The notes beneath the pieces are model-generated. The model worked only from the letters and a program-made list of their open reading frames with translations. It did no database searches and was not told where the DNA came from. The position numbers and the translations under genes were made by a program. A stretch of 64,000 nt of DNA from Psychroserpens sp. NJDZ02 (GTDB lineage Bacteria > Bacteroidota > Bacteroidia > Flavobacteriales > Flavobacteriaceae). Below are positions 8,789 to 17,013 of this stretch, piece by piece. The DNA is taken from contig NZ_CP039451.1 in assembly GCF_004843725.1 (NCBI RefSeq), positions 2,359,501-2,423,500 on the forward strand, given 5' to 3'. Numbering within the stretch: position 1 is the stretch's first letter; every line of letters starts with the position of its first letter.

Positions 8789-9397
8789 TTAGTCTCTGTC
8801 AACATCGTAAATGGTTTTTTTTGCAAAAAGAGATTTTATTTCTGCTTTTGAATAACCATCAAATTCTGTAGTATAATTTTCAGGTTTGTCTATTTTGTAA
8901 GTCTTTGATTTTTTGTCAATAGACACATCATTATAAATTACAAAAATACTGTCGGCAGTAACTTTGTTAATCTTCATTGTACTGTAATATCCTTTTTGAG
9001 GTGTTTCTAAAGCGTAGACATCTCCCACCGCAGGATCTTCTATGTAGCGTTTTTCGTTTTCAGCATTTTGCTTACCAGAATATATTAATAAAGCTATAAT
9101 AACAACTAAAACAGCTAAGCCACTAAAATACCAAATAGGATATTTAACATCCGCTTTTTCGATATTAAACTTTTCCCTAATCTGATTAGGAAGTGTTTTT
9201 AATGTGTAAGTTTTTTTGCAACTAGCACACTCTAATATATTTTCTTTTCCTATTGGAAACATTGGGATCCAATACAAATAAGCATATTTTCCAAAAATAG
9301 CATAATGCATGGTGCGTCCATCTTCACAATTGGGACATTTAATATTATTAAGCGTACCGTCTTTTAGTTTGGTAGCTTTGCTGCCGTAAAAAATCAT
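8789..9397 (-). CDS. Zinc-ribbon membrane protein of unknown function
   Basis: A 202-aa protein. Residues 21-67 form a zinc ribbon with two Cys pairs, CPNC near residue 21 and CASC near residue 57. One transmembrane helix spans about 90-108 (LAVLVVIIALLIY). The remaining 90 residues, presumably outside, form a beta-rich domain (KGYYSTMKINKVTADSIFVIYND). It lies 10 bp upstream of coaD and may be cotranscribed. No specific function can be assigned. Confidence 0.75.
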   Translation of the reverse strand: MIFYGSKATKLKDGTLNNIKCPNCEDGRTMHYAIFGKYAYLYWIPMFPIGKENILECASCKKTYTLKTLPNQIREKFNIEKADVKYPIWYFSGLAVLVVIIALLIYSGKQNAENEKRYIEDPAVGDVYALETPQKGYYSTMKINKVTADSIFVIYNDVSIDKKSKTYKIDKPENYTTEFDGYSKAEIKSLFAKKTIYDVDRD

Positions 9398-9440
9398 GTT
9401 AGTTTTGGTTTGTTTTAGTTAATATTTAAATGTAGGCTTT

Positions 9441-10415
9441 TTATTTTAAAGCTTCTTCAATAGCGCTACTAAATAGGTCTTGCATAGATATCCCAGCAGC
9501 TTGTGCTTGTTGAGGTAAAATACTAGCAGTTGTTAACCCAGGAATGGTATTCATTTCTAATAAATGTGGCTCGCCATCTTTAAAAATAAATTCACTTCTA
9601 GAAAATCCTTTCATTTTTAAAACCTCATAGACCTTTTTTGCAACAGTATTGACTTGTTCTTCCTGTGTTTTTGTTAATCTTGCAGGCGTAATTTCTTGAG
9701 ATTTACCTAAATATTTAGCTTCGTAGTCAAAAAAATCGTTCTCACTTACAATTTCTGTAATCGGTAATACTTTAGTTTCACCTTTATAAGTAATCACACC
9801 AACAGATACTTCGACACCATCTAAAAACGACTCTATTATAATCTCATCATCTTCCTTAAACGCAACGTCAATAGCCTGTTGTAAATCTTCTTTTTTGTGG
9901 ACTTTACTAATACCAAAACTACTACCAGCTTTATTCGCTTTTACAAAACAAGGTAGGCCCACTTTGGCAACAATTTCGGTTTCATTAATAACATCTCCAA
10001 AATTAAGGTAATAGCTTTCAGCGGTTAAAATTCCGTAAGGTTTTAAAACACTTAAACAGTCTCTTTTATTAAAAGTTAAACCCGCTTGATACATATCACA
10101 GCTAGTTTGTGGCATGTTTATTAAAGCAAAGTAGCCTTGCATAAAACCATCTTCTCCAGGACTACCATGTATGGCATTAAAAACGCAGTCAAACGTTATT
10201 TTTATATCATTTATGATGACAGAAAAATCATTTTTATCTATAGTAAACTCGGTGTCGTTATCATCAACATACACCCATTTGTCTTTAAAAATATGAACAC
10301 GAAACGCATTATATTTTGTGTTGTCTAAATTTTGATAAACAACGTTTCCGCTGTTAAGAGAGATCTTATATTCGCTAGAATAACCTCCCATTATTATGGC
10401 AATGTTTTTTTTCAT
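9441..10415 (-). CDS. ddl: D-alanine--D-alanine ligase
   Basis: A 324-aa ATP-grasp enzyme making the D-Ala-D-Ala dipeptide for peptidoglycan. Visible motifs: IIMGGYSSEYKISLNSG at the N-terminus, AIHGSPGEDGFMQG near residue 83, FVKANKAGSSFGISKV near residue 157, and HLLEMNTIPGLTTASILP near residue 288 (Mg ligands and substrate serine loop). Length and motif order match Ddl. It is divergent from the PASTA gene. Highly conserved core gene. Confidence 0.95.
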   Translation of the reverse strand: MKKNIAIIMGGYSSEYKISLNSGNVVYQNLDNTKYNAFRVHIFKDKWVYVDDNDTEFTIDKNDFSVIINDIKITFDCVFNAIHGSPGEDGFMQGYFALINMPQTSCDMYQAGLTFNKRDCLSVLKPYGILTAESYYLNFGDVINETEIVAKVGLPCFVKANKAGSSFGISKVHKKEDLQQAIDVAFKEDDEIIIESFLDGVEVSVGVITYKGETKVLPITEIVSENDFFDYEAKYLGKSQEITPARLTKTQEEQVNTVAKKVYEVLKMKGFSRSEFIFKDGEPHLLEMNTIPGLTTASILPQQAQAAGISMQDLFSSAIEEALK

Positions 10416-10515
10416 TTAAATCAAAATTATTTCAGATATTCAATAAACCAGTAAAATATTCGTTTGGTAAAAATATCATTTATTTTATTCCGAAGATAAA
10501 ACCTTTTAGTTTTTA

Positions 10516-10523
10516 TATATTTG
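10516..10523 (+). promoter_or_regulatory. -7 promoter box for the PASTA/pseudouridine synthase operon
   Basis: TATATTTG matches TAnnTTTG exactly and sits 19 bp before the ATG of the PASTA protein gene. Confidence 0.55.
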
Positions 10524-10542
10524 CCTACAAAAAAATAGTTAA

Positions 10543-11106
10543 ATGAGTGTAATCAGTTTTCTTAAAAGTAAAGCGTTTTTTAAACAATTAGCAATAGCGG
10601 TAGTCGCAGTGGTTGTTATCGTGTTTTTAATGCTTAAGTGGTTGGATATAACGACTAATAATGGCAAGTTTGAAACCGTGCCAGATTTGACAGGAAAATC
10701 TATTAAAGTAGCAGAGATTGAGCTAAAACAGAACAATTTGGTAATGCAAATACAAGATTCGGCTAATTTTAACCCTGATTATCCAAAGTTTTCTGTTATA
10801 GAGCAGGACCCAAAAGTAAATGCACAAGTAAAAGAAAACCGTAAAATATATATCACCTTAAATCCCTCTGGATACCGTAAGATAGCAGTGCCTGATTTGC
10901 GTCAAAAAAGTTTTAGACAAGCAAAACCAATGATAGAAGCTTTAGGCTTTAAAATTGGAAAAACAACTTATATCGATAATATAGGAAAAAACATGGTCTT
11001 AAGCCTACGTCATAAAGGCAATGTTTTAGAGCCAAATACAAAACTACCAAAAACATCAGTCATTGATGTGGTTTTGGGTAACGGTAATCGTCCAGGAGGT
11101 AATTAA
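10543..11106 (+). CDS. PASTA domain membrane protein
   Basis: A 187-aa single-pass membrane protein. One helix at residues 14-33 is followed by an extracytoplasmic part with two PASTA repeats, about 40-110 (VPDLTGKSIKVAEIELKQNN) and 112-180 (VPDLRQKSFRQAKPMIEALG). PASTA domains in other proteins bind peptidoglycan fragments; here there is no kinase or transpeptidase domain. It is cotranscribed with the pseudouridine synthase (2-bp gap) and divergent from ddl, a conserved Bacteroidota arrangement. Confidence 0.88.
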   Translation: MSVISFLKSKAFFKQLAIAVVAVVVIVFLMLKWLDITTNNGKFETVPDLTGKSIKVAEIELKQNNLVMQIQDSANFNPDYPKFSVIEQDPKVNAQVKENRKIYITLNPSGYRKIAVPDLRQKSFRQAKPMIEALGFKIGKTTYIDNIGKNMVLSLRHKGNVLEPNTKLPKTSVIDVVLGNGNRPGGN

Positions 11107-11108
11107 TT

Positions 11109-12143
11109 ATGAACGACTATACACCAGAATTACCCGAAGAAGAAGGAACGTTATACGAGCATCACTCGTTTGTAGCAGACAAAGGTCAAAAACCATTACG
11201 TATTGATAAATGGTTGATGAACAAAATCGAAAATGCAACACGTAACAAAATCCAAGATGCTGCCAAAAATGGAAGCATTTTTGTGAATGAAACTCCTGTA
11301 AAATCTAATTACAAAGTTAAGCCAGAAGATGCCATTGCAGTCCGTCTAGCGTATCCACCACACGAAAATCTTTTAGTAGGTGAAGACCTACCTTTGGATG
11401 TTGTGTATGAAGACGACCAATTATTAGTTGTTAACAAACCAGCAGGTATGGTTGTGCATCCAGGACACGGTAATTATTCTGGGACATTGATAAATGCATT
11501 AATATTTCATTTTGATAACTTACCAAATAACTCTAGTGATCGTCCAGGATTAGTCCACAGGATAGATAAAGATACCTCAGGATTGTTAGTTGTTGCCAAA
11601 ACAGAAGTTGCTATGGCACATCTGTCAGCACAATTTAAAGCCAAAACTAGCGAGCGTGAGTACGTGGCCATAGTTTGGGGAAACATGGATGAGGAAGAAG
11701 GTACCATAGAAGGTAACATTGGTCGTCACCCAAAAAACAGATTACAAAATACCGTGTTTTTTGATGACGATGCAGACAAAGGTAAACCGGCAGTAACACA
11801 CTATAAAGTTTTAGAGCGTTTAGGTTATGTTACTTTAGTGAGTTGCAAACTAGAAACAGGACGTACGCATCAAATCCGTGTCCACATGAAATACATTGGG
11901 CATACTTTGTTTAATGACGAACGTTATGGCGGAAATCTAATTTTAAAAGGAACCACATTTACAAAATACAAACAATTTGTAGATAACTGTTTTAAGGTAT
12001 TACCACGTCAAGCCTTACATGCCAAAACCTTAGGGTTTGTGCATCCAACAACAAATAAGTTTATGAGCTTTGAGTCGCCAATTCCAGAAGATATAGCAAA
12101 CTGTATCGAAAAATGGAGAGGGTATTCAAAACACATGGAATAA
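11109..12143 (+). CDS. rluD: RluD-type 23S rRNA pseudouridine synthase
   Basis: A 344-aa RluA-family enzyme converting uridine to pseudouridine in large-subunit rRNA. Residues 29-85 are an S4 RNA-binding domain (RIDKWLMNKIENATRNKIQDAAKNG region). The catalytic aspartate is Asp153 in LVHRIDKDTSGLL. GRTHQIRVHMKYIGHTLFND near residue 257 is the second conserved motif. The S4 domain favours RluD over RluA or RluC. It directly follows the PASTA gene. Confidence 0.87.
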   Translation: MNDYTPELPEEEGTLYEHHSFVADKGQKPLRIDKWLMNKIENATRNKIQDAAKNGSIFVNETPVKSNYKVKPEDAIAVRLAYPPHENLLVGEDLPLDVVYEDDQLLVVNKPAGMVVHPGHGNYSGTLINALIFHFDNLPNNSSDRPGLVHRIDKDTSGLLVVAKTEVAMAHLSAQFKAKTSEREYVAIVWGNMDEEEGTIEGNIGRHPKNRLQNTVFFDDDADKGKPAVTHYKVLERLGYVTLVSCKLETGRTHQIRVHMKYIGHTLFNDERYGGNLILKGTTFTKYKQFVDNCFKVLPRQALHAKTLGFVHPTTNKFMSFESPIPEDIANCIEKWRGYSKHME

Positions 12144-12162
12144 TCAATTTTAAATAATTTGG

Positions 12163-12273
12163 ACGTTACCCCTATCTTGATTTTTAGTATCAAGATAAGG
12201 GTCGCGCTATCCATTATATCTTTTTTTGCCATTTATGGCAGCAAAAAAAGGATGCCACTACTATCGCTAACGC
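12163..12273 (+). repeat. Intergenic palindromic element, copy 1
   Basis: About 111 bp bounded by inverted ends CGTTA and TAACG. Inside, a long hairpin (CCCTATCTTGAT with its near-exact complement, 12169-12200) is followed by GGGTCGCGCTATCC and a second stem of TTTTTTTGC and GCAAAAAAA (12221-12249). A related copy lies on the opposite strand at 43826-43912. This looks like a REP-like mobile or structural repeat. The remaining bases up to yaaA at 12460 show nothing clear. Confidence 0.65.
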
Positions 12274-12459
12274 AACTCAAGTTTCCATAGTAAAATCAAA
12301 TTTTAGTATTGTAAATTACTATCCAATCAGCTTTTATAACCAAAGTGTAAGTTGTAATTTCGTGATAAGTAAAATAAGAAGTTATGGTACGTATTAACGT
12401 GCTATAAACAAAAGGTCACATTATTTTTAACGTGATCGCAATAGTAAACTTGACACAGC

Positions 12460-13218
12460 ATGAAACTAGTTATATCTCCAGCAAAATCCCTTGATTTTGA
12501 ATCTAAATTGCCAACAACAAAAACGACAGAATCTTTGTTTTTAGTGCAATCTAAAAAATTAAACACCGTATTAAAAAAACAAACACCGCAAGACTTATCA
12601 AAATTGATGAGCATTAGCGACAAGTTAGCACAGCTTAATTACGACCGTAATCAAGACTGGACAACACCATTTACTAAAGACAATGCAAGACCTGCTATTT
12701 ATTCGTTTAACGGAGACGTCTATAAAGGTTTAGACGCCTACAATATCCCAGAAGATAAGTTAGCATTAACCCAAAACACAGTAAGGATTTTATCAGGGCT
12801 TTACGGGGTTTTAAAACCATTGGATTTAATACAACCGTACCGTTTGGAAATGGGAACAAAGTTACCCGTAGGAAGCAATAAAAATTTATACGAATTTTGG
12901 AAAAAAGATATTGTAAAAGCTTTAAATGAAGAACTTGAGGATGACGAGTTATTTTTAAACTTAGCGTCAAACGAGTATTTTAAGGCAGTAGATACTAAAG
13001 CGCTAAAAGTACCAGTAATAACCGCTAACTTTAAAGAGTTTAAAAATGGTAAGCTTAAGATAATATCGTTTTATGCTAAAGAAGCGCGTGGTTTAATGAC
13101 TAGATATGTTATTGATACTAATGCAAAAACCGTAGACGATTTAAAACAATTTAATTATAATAACTATCAATTTGATGGAAACCTCTCAACCGAAAAAGAC
13201 TTGGTCTTTACAAGATAA
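12460..13218 (+). CDS. yaaA: Peroxide stress protein YaaA (DUF328)
   Basis: A 252-aa UPF0246/YaaA protein. The start MKLVISPAKSLDFESKLP and the internal RPAIYSFNGDVYKGLDA and YGVLKPLDLIQPYRLEMGTKL segments are diagnostic. In E. coli YaaA lowers free iron during hydrogen peroxide stress and has a DNA-binding fold. It is cytoplasmic. Its last 44 bases overlap the start of a small membrane protein in another frame, suggesting translational coupling. Confidence 0.92.
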   Translation: MKLVISPAKSLDFESKLPTTKTTESLFLVQSKKLNTVLKKQTPQDLSKLMSISDKLAQLNYDRNQDWTTPFTKDNARPAIYSFNGDVYKGLDAYNIPEDKLALTQNTVRILSGLYGVLKPLDLIQPYRLEMGTKLPVGSNKNLYEFWKKDIVKALNEELEDDELFLNLASNEYFKAVDTKALKVPVITANFKEFKNGKLKIISFYAKEARGLMTRYVIDTNAKTVDDLKQFNYNNYQFDGNLSTEKDLVFTR

Positions 13219-13513
13219 TAAGCGTACAGAATCGCAACGTAAGCAATTTAAAGCTACCGGAAAAACACAAAAGAACAAAAACGTTACATATTTGTTCTCC
13301 GTAATAGGTGTGTTATTGGTCGTTAGTTTTTTATTACCAATGTTATATGATCAGGATGTGTCTGTTTGTATTACAGATACGTTTTGTCTTAACTCGCAAC
13401 AGGATGTGATATTATATCCATTATATATCTTTTGCACCATTGTAATTTTGATTTTAGCAATCTATGGTGCATACGTAATGGGAAAAAAAATAGGGGATAG
13501 GTTTAAGGTTTAA
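13175..13513 (+). CDS. Small two-helix membrane protein
   Basis: A 112-aa protein starting at the ATG 13175-13177, inside the end of yaaA. The first 36 residues are polar and lysine/glutamine rich. Hydrophobic helices span about 38-57 (NVTYLFSVIGVLLVVSFLLP) and 83-106 (LYPLYIFCTIVILILAIYGA). No family is recognised. The overlap with yaaA and the convincing membrane pattern support a real gene. Its last 11 bases overlap the convergent bTHX gene. Confidence 0.65.
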   Translation: METSQPKKTWSLQDNKRTESQRKQFKATGKTQKNKNVTYLFSVIGVLLVVSFLLPMLYDQDVSVCITDTFCLNSQQDVILYPLYIFCTIVILILAIYGAYVMGKKIGDRFKV

Positions 13514-13640
13514 CCGTCCCTTTTTTATCAATACTAATTTTAGTTTCTGGTCTTACTTGCTTTTTAATTCGTGGACGTCTTACTCCAAAAGTTCCTCGGT
13601 TAATTTTTCCGCGTCTAGATTTTTTATCTCCTTTACCCAT
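13503..13640 (-). CDS. Small-subunit ribosomal protein bTHX
   Basis: A 45-aa, strongly basic protein starting MGKGDKKSRRGKINRGTFG, which matches the bTHX (Thx) proteins annotated throughout Bacteroidota. In Thermus, Thx sits in a cavity at the top of the 30S head and binds 16S rRNA. The gene reads from the ATG at 13638-13640 to TAA at 13503-13505. It is convergent with, and overlaps by 11 bp, the small membrane protein gene. The 245 bp beyond its start hold only AT-rich promoter-type sequence. Confidence 0.88.
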   Translation of the reverse strand: MGKGDKKSRRGKINRGTFGVRRPRIKKQVRPETKISIDKKGTVKP

Positions 13641-13885
13641 AGTTTTTGTTTGTTTTAATTTCCACGTCAGTGAAAAAGGTTAATTAAAATTACTTTTTAT
13701 AAGTTAACTAAAACACCGTTTTTAGACAAGATTAAAATCCTAAAGTTGTTATAAATCTTTTTTAGATCTAATTTTTAACGTTTATAATGTAAAGTATTGT
13801 TTTAGCTTTTAATGTCGATTTAGTGAGGTGACATCATAAAAAAGTATAGATTTACTGTCATTTAAGTCTATATATAAAATCCAAT

Positions 13886-14764
13886 ATGAATAAATTTGAA
13901 GGAAAAGTCAGTCTTTTAAGGTCTAATAAACGCCACGTGATAAAAAGCTTTTTGTACCTAGTACTTGCGACGACTATAATAGTTTTACTATCCTCTTTTA
14001 AATTTTCTGAAGGAGATATTACTTGGGAGAAAATTGACGAAGGTTTGTATTATGCAGCGTATGACGCCCCAATTAAATCTAAATTTGGAGATAGTAAAAT
14101 TAATATCCTAAAAATTGCTCCATCGTTGTATAATCTAAATTTATTAACAGCTCAAGAAAATGATGGAAAAACTAGAACTGCTAAAGATTGGTTAGATCAA
14201 AAAAAACAAATAGCTGTAATTAATGCGGGAATGTATATGACGGACCATTCTACAAATGTCGGTTATATGAAAAATTTTGACGTTATTAATAATGGAAGGG
14301 TCAGTCGTGATAATACCATCGCCGCTTTTAATAGAAAAAATGATAGCGTCCCTGAATTTCAGATTATTGATCTAAAATGCCAGAATTGGGAGCAGTTAAA
14401 AACACAATACAATTCCTTTACACAATCTATAAGAATGATGGATTGTAATCAAAAGAATAAATGGAGTCAACAAAATAAAATGTGGAGCATGGTTGTTATC
14501 GGAAAAGATAAAAAAGGAAATGTCCTGTTTATTTTTGTCCGATCGCCTTATTCAGTCCATAATTTTATTAATATACTATCAAACTCTTCTCTCGATTTAT
14601 ATAATTTAATGTATTTAGAAGGTGGTCCAGAAGCTTCTTTTTATCTTAATCATAATGGAACTAAGGTCGAGAGAATGGGGAGTTACGAAACGGGTTTTAA
14701 TGAGAATGATAAGAATAACGATTTTTGGGATATTCCAAATGTTATCGGGATCTCTAAAAAATAA
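13886..14764 (+). CDS. Phosphodiester glycosidase (NAGPA domain) family protein
   Basis: A 292-aa protein with one N-terminal transmembrane or signal helix (residues 21-42), then an exported domain of the phosphodiester glycosidase family (relatives of the N-acetylglucosamine-1-phosphodiester glycosidase). Typical segments are QIAVINAGMYMTD near residue 111 and LMYLEGGPEASFYLNHNG near residue 245. The Asp/Glu and Asn in these loops are the expected active-site region. It probably acts on a sugar phosphodiester in the envelope. It stands alone. Confidence 0.82.
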   Translation: MNKFEGKVSLLRSNKRHVIKSFLYLVLATTIIVLLSSFKFSEGDITWEKIDEGLYYAAYDAPIKSKFGDSKINILKIAPSLYNLNLLTAQENDGKTRTAKDWLDQKKQIAVINAGMYMTDHSTNVGYMKNFDVINNGRVSRDNTIAAFNRKNDSVPEFQIIDLKCQNWEQLKTQYNSFTQSIRMMDCNQKNKWSQQNKMWSMVVIGKDKKGNVLFIFVRSPYSVHNFINILSNSSLDLYNLMYLEGGPEASFYLNHNGTKVERMGSYETGFNENDKNNDFWDIPNVIGISKK

Positions 14765-14827
14765 TTGTGGAAAATAATCGTATGTCAGTGTTTATTTTGA
14801 CCGTTTGAATATTGTTATTCTATAATA

Positions 14828-14873
14828 TCACGGAATACAGTGAGCTTGTTTTATATAGAATATTCCAACTTTG
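14828..14873 (+). promoter_or_regulatory. Dyad-controlled promoter of the 14901 gene pair
   Basis: Operator TCACGGAATACAGTGA at 14828-14843, 22-bp spacer, then CAACTTTG at 14866-14873 (one mismatch to TAnnTTTG). The ATG follows 27 bp later. Operator and spacing match the promoters at 27220, 40244, 41290, 42123, 49243 and 58460. Confidence 0.7.
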
Positions 14874-14900
14874 TAGTATTATCTAAAATAAAAGACGATT

Positions 14901-15590
14901 ATGGATTTTAAAACATTATTACAATTACCTGTACTAGATATTAACGAAGTTATAAGTTTACTTCAAGAGATTGCAGATAAAGAGCGCGGTAAAGAAAAAC
15001 CGAGTATGCCAAAGGTGTCTATCAGTACACAGTCTGGTCATGTTTCTGGCTTTTTTGTGAATTACAGTAGTGAAAAACGCACGATTTTACTGTGCGATTT
15101 ATATGATCGTAATGCCGAATTACAATATATTCAGGCACATGCTATTGCTTCTATTTCCTTGACTAATATCAATAATTATACTTATCTTTTTTCTGATGGA
15201 AAGATTGCTTTTATGCCGCCAGCGAATGAAATACCGACCATACTCCAACTAAAAAAAGACCTGAAAAATGTAGAAATAGAGTTGAAAGACGCTTTAGATT
15301 TAGAAATGGCTATCAGTTTTAGTTACGATGATACACCTAGTGATATCCACAAGTATTATGCAGTTAAAGGTGTGGAGTTGTTAAAAGAAACAATCATTAG
15401 TCTCTCTGAAGATGATTTAGTAAAAACGACATTGGCAGAAATGATTACGACTGTCGATTTTAAATTAGGAACAGAGAATACAGTAGAATTAAAAAATAAA
15501 GGATTACTAATAACTTTAGATATATCTAAAAATTTAAAAAGTGTAGCTTCTAAAACGGAGTTGAAGCATAAAATAGAAAAGTGTCTTTAA
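14901..15590 (+). CDS. Uncharacterised 229-aa protein
   Basis: No family recognised. The protein is soluble, with no signal or membrane helix. Residues 36-105 look like a beta-rich domain (VSISTQSGHVSGFFVNYS), and the C-terminal half is helical and acidic. It is followed after 24 bp by a small TssD-like gene, and both sit behind a dyad-controlled promoter, so it belongs to the inferred regulon. The fold at 40-110 resembles short Sm-like or barrel domains only loosely; I assign no function. Confidence 0.7.
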   Translation: MDFKTLLQLPVLDINEVISLLQEIADKERGKEKPSMPKVSISTQSGHVSGFFVNYSSEKRTILLCDLYDRNAELQYIQAHAIASISLTNINNYTYLFSDGKIAFMPPANEIPTILQLKKDLKNVEIELKDALDLEMAISFSYDDTPSDIHKYYAVKGVELLKETIISLSEDDLVKTTLAEMITTVDFKLGTENTVELKNKGLLITLDISKNLKSVASKTELKHKIEKCL

Positions 15591-15614
15591 AAAAATTATA
15601 TAATAAAATATATT

Positions 15615-16022
15615 ATGAAAGAAATAAAACCAATAGAACGCATAGAATTATTAATAAAAAAAGAAGCTAATAACGAAAAGTTATTTACGTTGAATCAATG
15701 TGATTATAATTTTTCATCTAATTATTACTCAGAGCAAGATGAACAAGATCGGACTTTAGATGTTAATCTTTCAGGGACAATCAATGAGGATATTGATACT
15801 TTTTTTTTAGAATGGATGTCTAATCACCCAGGAGACTGGTCTGGATCGTTAAAAGTTTATCATCAAAACCAAGAGGCGCCTAGTGTCTTCTTTAATTTTG
15901 AAAAAGCGATAGTGACTAGTCTTAGTCAATCTTTTGTCGCTGAGGATGAGTATGCGCGATCTTACTCTTACTTCAATGCGATTCTTTCCGGTGTTGTCTT
16001 AAATGATGTAAAAATAAATTAA
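15615..16022 (+). CDS. Small protein, possibly TssD/Hcp-like
   Basis: A 135-aa protein. The order of strands and the segments TLDVNLSGTINEDIDTFFLEWM, SGSLKVYHQ and FFNFEKAIVTSLSQSF recall the Bacteroidota Hcp/TssD tube protein, which has a similar EWM segment and a length near 130 aa. The N-terminal family motif is poorly matched, so this is a tentative call. If true it would be an Hcp-like carrier far from any secretion structural genes. It is the second gene of a two-gene operon that ends in a terminator. Confidence 0.5.
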   Translation: MKEIKPIERIELLIKKEANNEKLFTLNQCDYNFSSNYYSEQDEQDRTLDVNLSGTINEDIDTFFLEWMSNHPGDWSGSLKVYHQNQEAPSVFFNFEKAIVTSLSQSFVAEDEYARSYSYFNAILSGVVLNDVKIN

Positions 16023-16045
16023 GGTATAACATAATAGGGTAACAA

Positions 16046-16081
16046 AACGTCTTTAGATTTTTTTCTTAAGGCGTTTTTTTT
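16046..16081 (+). terminator. Terminator after the 15615 gene
   Basis: AACGTCTTTAGA pairs with TCTTAAGGCGTT (one mismatch, one G-U) and is followed by a run of eight T, 24 bp after the stop codon. Confidence 0.65.
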
Positions 16082-16200
16082 AGTGCATATTTTTACTGTA
16101 AAATGTATGTATAAGGTGCTAATCCTTTATTTTTAACTAAGATTGTAATCTCAAGGCTATAAAAAAATAAAAAACATTTATATTTTACGCAAGACATACC

Positions 16201-16890
16201 ATGTTTAAACATACGCATCCATACCAACCTTTTATAAAAAAGGATAGCAAAAAGTTAATTGTCGGGACGTTGCCTCCACCGCGTTTTACAACAGGCAACT
16301 TATTGGAAAAGGATGTTGATTTTTGTTATGGGAGTTACTATAATAGTTTGTGGCTGTTTATCGATAAAATTCATGATTTAGGTCTGCGTTTTGATAACTC
16401 TCAAGAAGCTATTGAAGAACGGAAAGCATTTTTAATTGCACATAAAATTGGAGTCTGTGATATTGTGGAGAGTGCCGAGCGTCAAAAAATGGATGCTTCC
16501 GATTTAGGAATGTCAAATATCAAACTAAGGGATGTCATAAGGTATTTGCAAAAATATCCCAACATAGATACGCTGCTTTTTACTGGAGGAAATAGTAAAA
16601 ATGGGCCAGAGTATTTTTTTAGAAAACACATAAAGGATTATAATATCAAATTAGAATTGGTCAGTAAAGTAACACCTAAGATACATCAATTTGTGATGCC
16701 TAATCTTATGGCGCAAAATGAGGTATCTCTTGATCAAAAAAGACTTATCAAAACGGTGTCTTTAACCTCCGGATCTGGAGCAGCAAATATCGCAATAGGC
16801 AGTAATCCGCTGTATAAGCAGCTAAAAGCTAACAACCCAAAATTTAATACGTTTAATTTTAGGGTGTTGCAGTATCGGGAGTTCTTCTAA
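16201..16890 (+). CDS. Uracil-DNA glycosylase family-like protein
   Basis: A 229-aa protein of the UDG-superfamily type annotated in many Bacteroidota. Key segments are LIVGTLPPPRF near residue 21, which aligns with the UDG motif 1 loop, YGSYYNSLW near residue 44, IGVCDIVESAERQ near residue 83, and the C-terminal LTSGSGAANIAIGS near residue 186, corresponding to the UDG DNA-intercalation loop (motif 2). Motif 1 lacks the usual GEAPG form, so uracil-excision activity is uncertain. It stands alone, with no dyad promoter. With the EndoV-like and AlkB-like genes downstream it adds to a base-lesion theme. Confidence 0.7.
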   Translation: MFKHTHPYQPFIKKDSKKLIVGTLPPPRFTTGNLLEKDVDFCYGSYYNSLWLFIDKIHDLGLRFDNSQEAIEERKAFLIAHKIGVCDIVESAERQKMDASDLGMSNIKLRDVIRYLQKYPNIDTLLFTGGNSKNGPEYFFRKHIKDYNIKLELVSKVTPKIHQFVMPNLMAQNEVSLDQKRLIKTVSLTSGSGAANIAIGSNPLYKQLKANNPKFNTFNFRVLQYREFF

Positions 16891-17013
16891 TAAAGGTTTT
16901 GTATCTAGTTAGTATTTTTTTTAACGATATGCATTTTCTCCATCAATTTAAAAATATCTGATTACTTTGTCGCATTCCCGACAGTCTGTTCTGAAGGGAA
17001 TGAATTGTAAAGT

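Noticed and set aside
8779..8826. Longer start for coaD
   Set aside because: It would overlap the upstream gene, and the family N-terminus begins at the downstream ATG.
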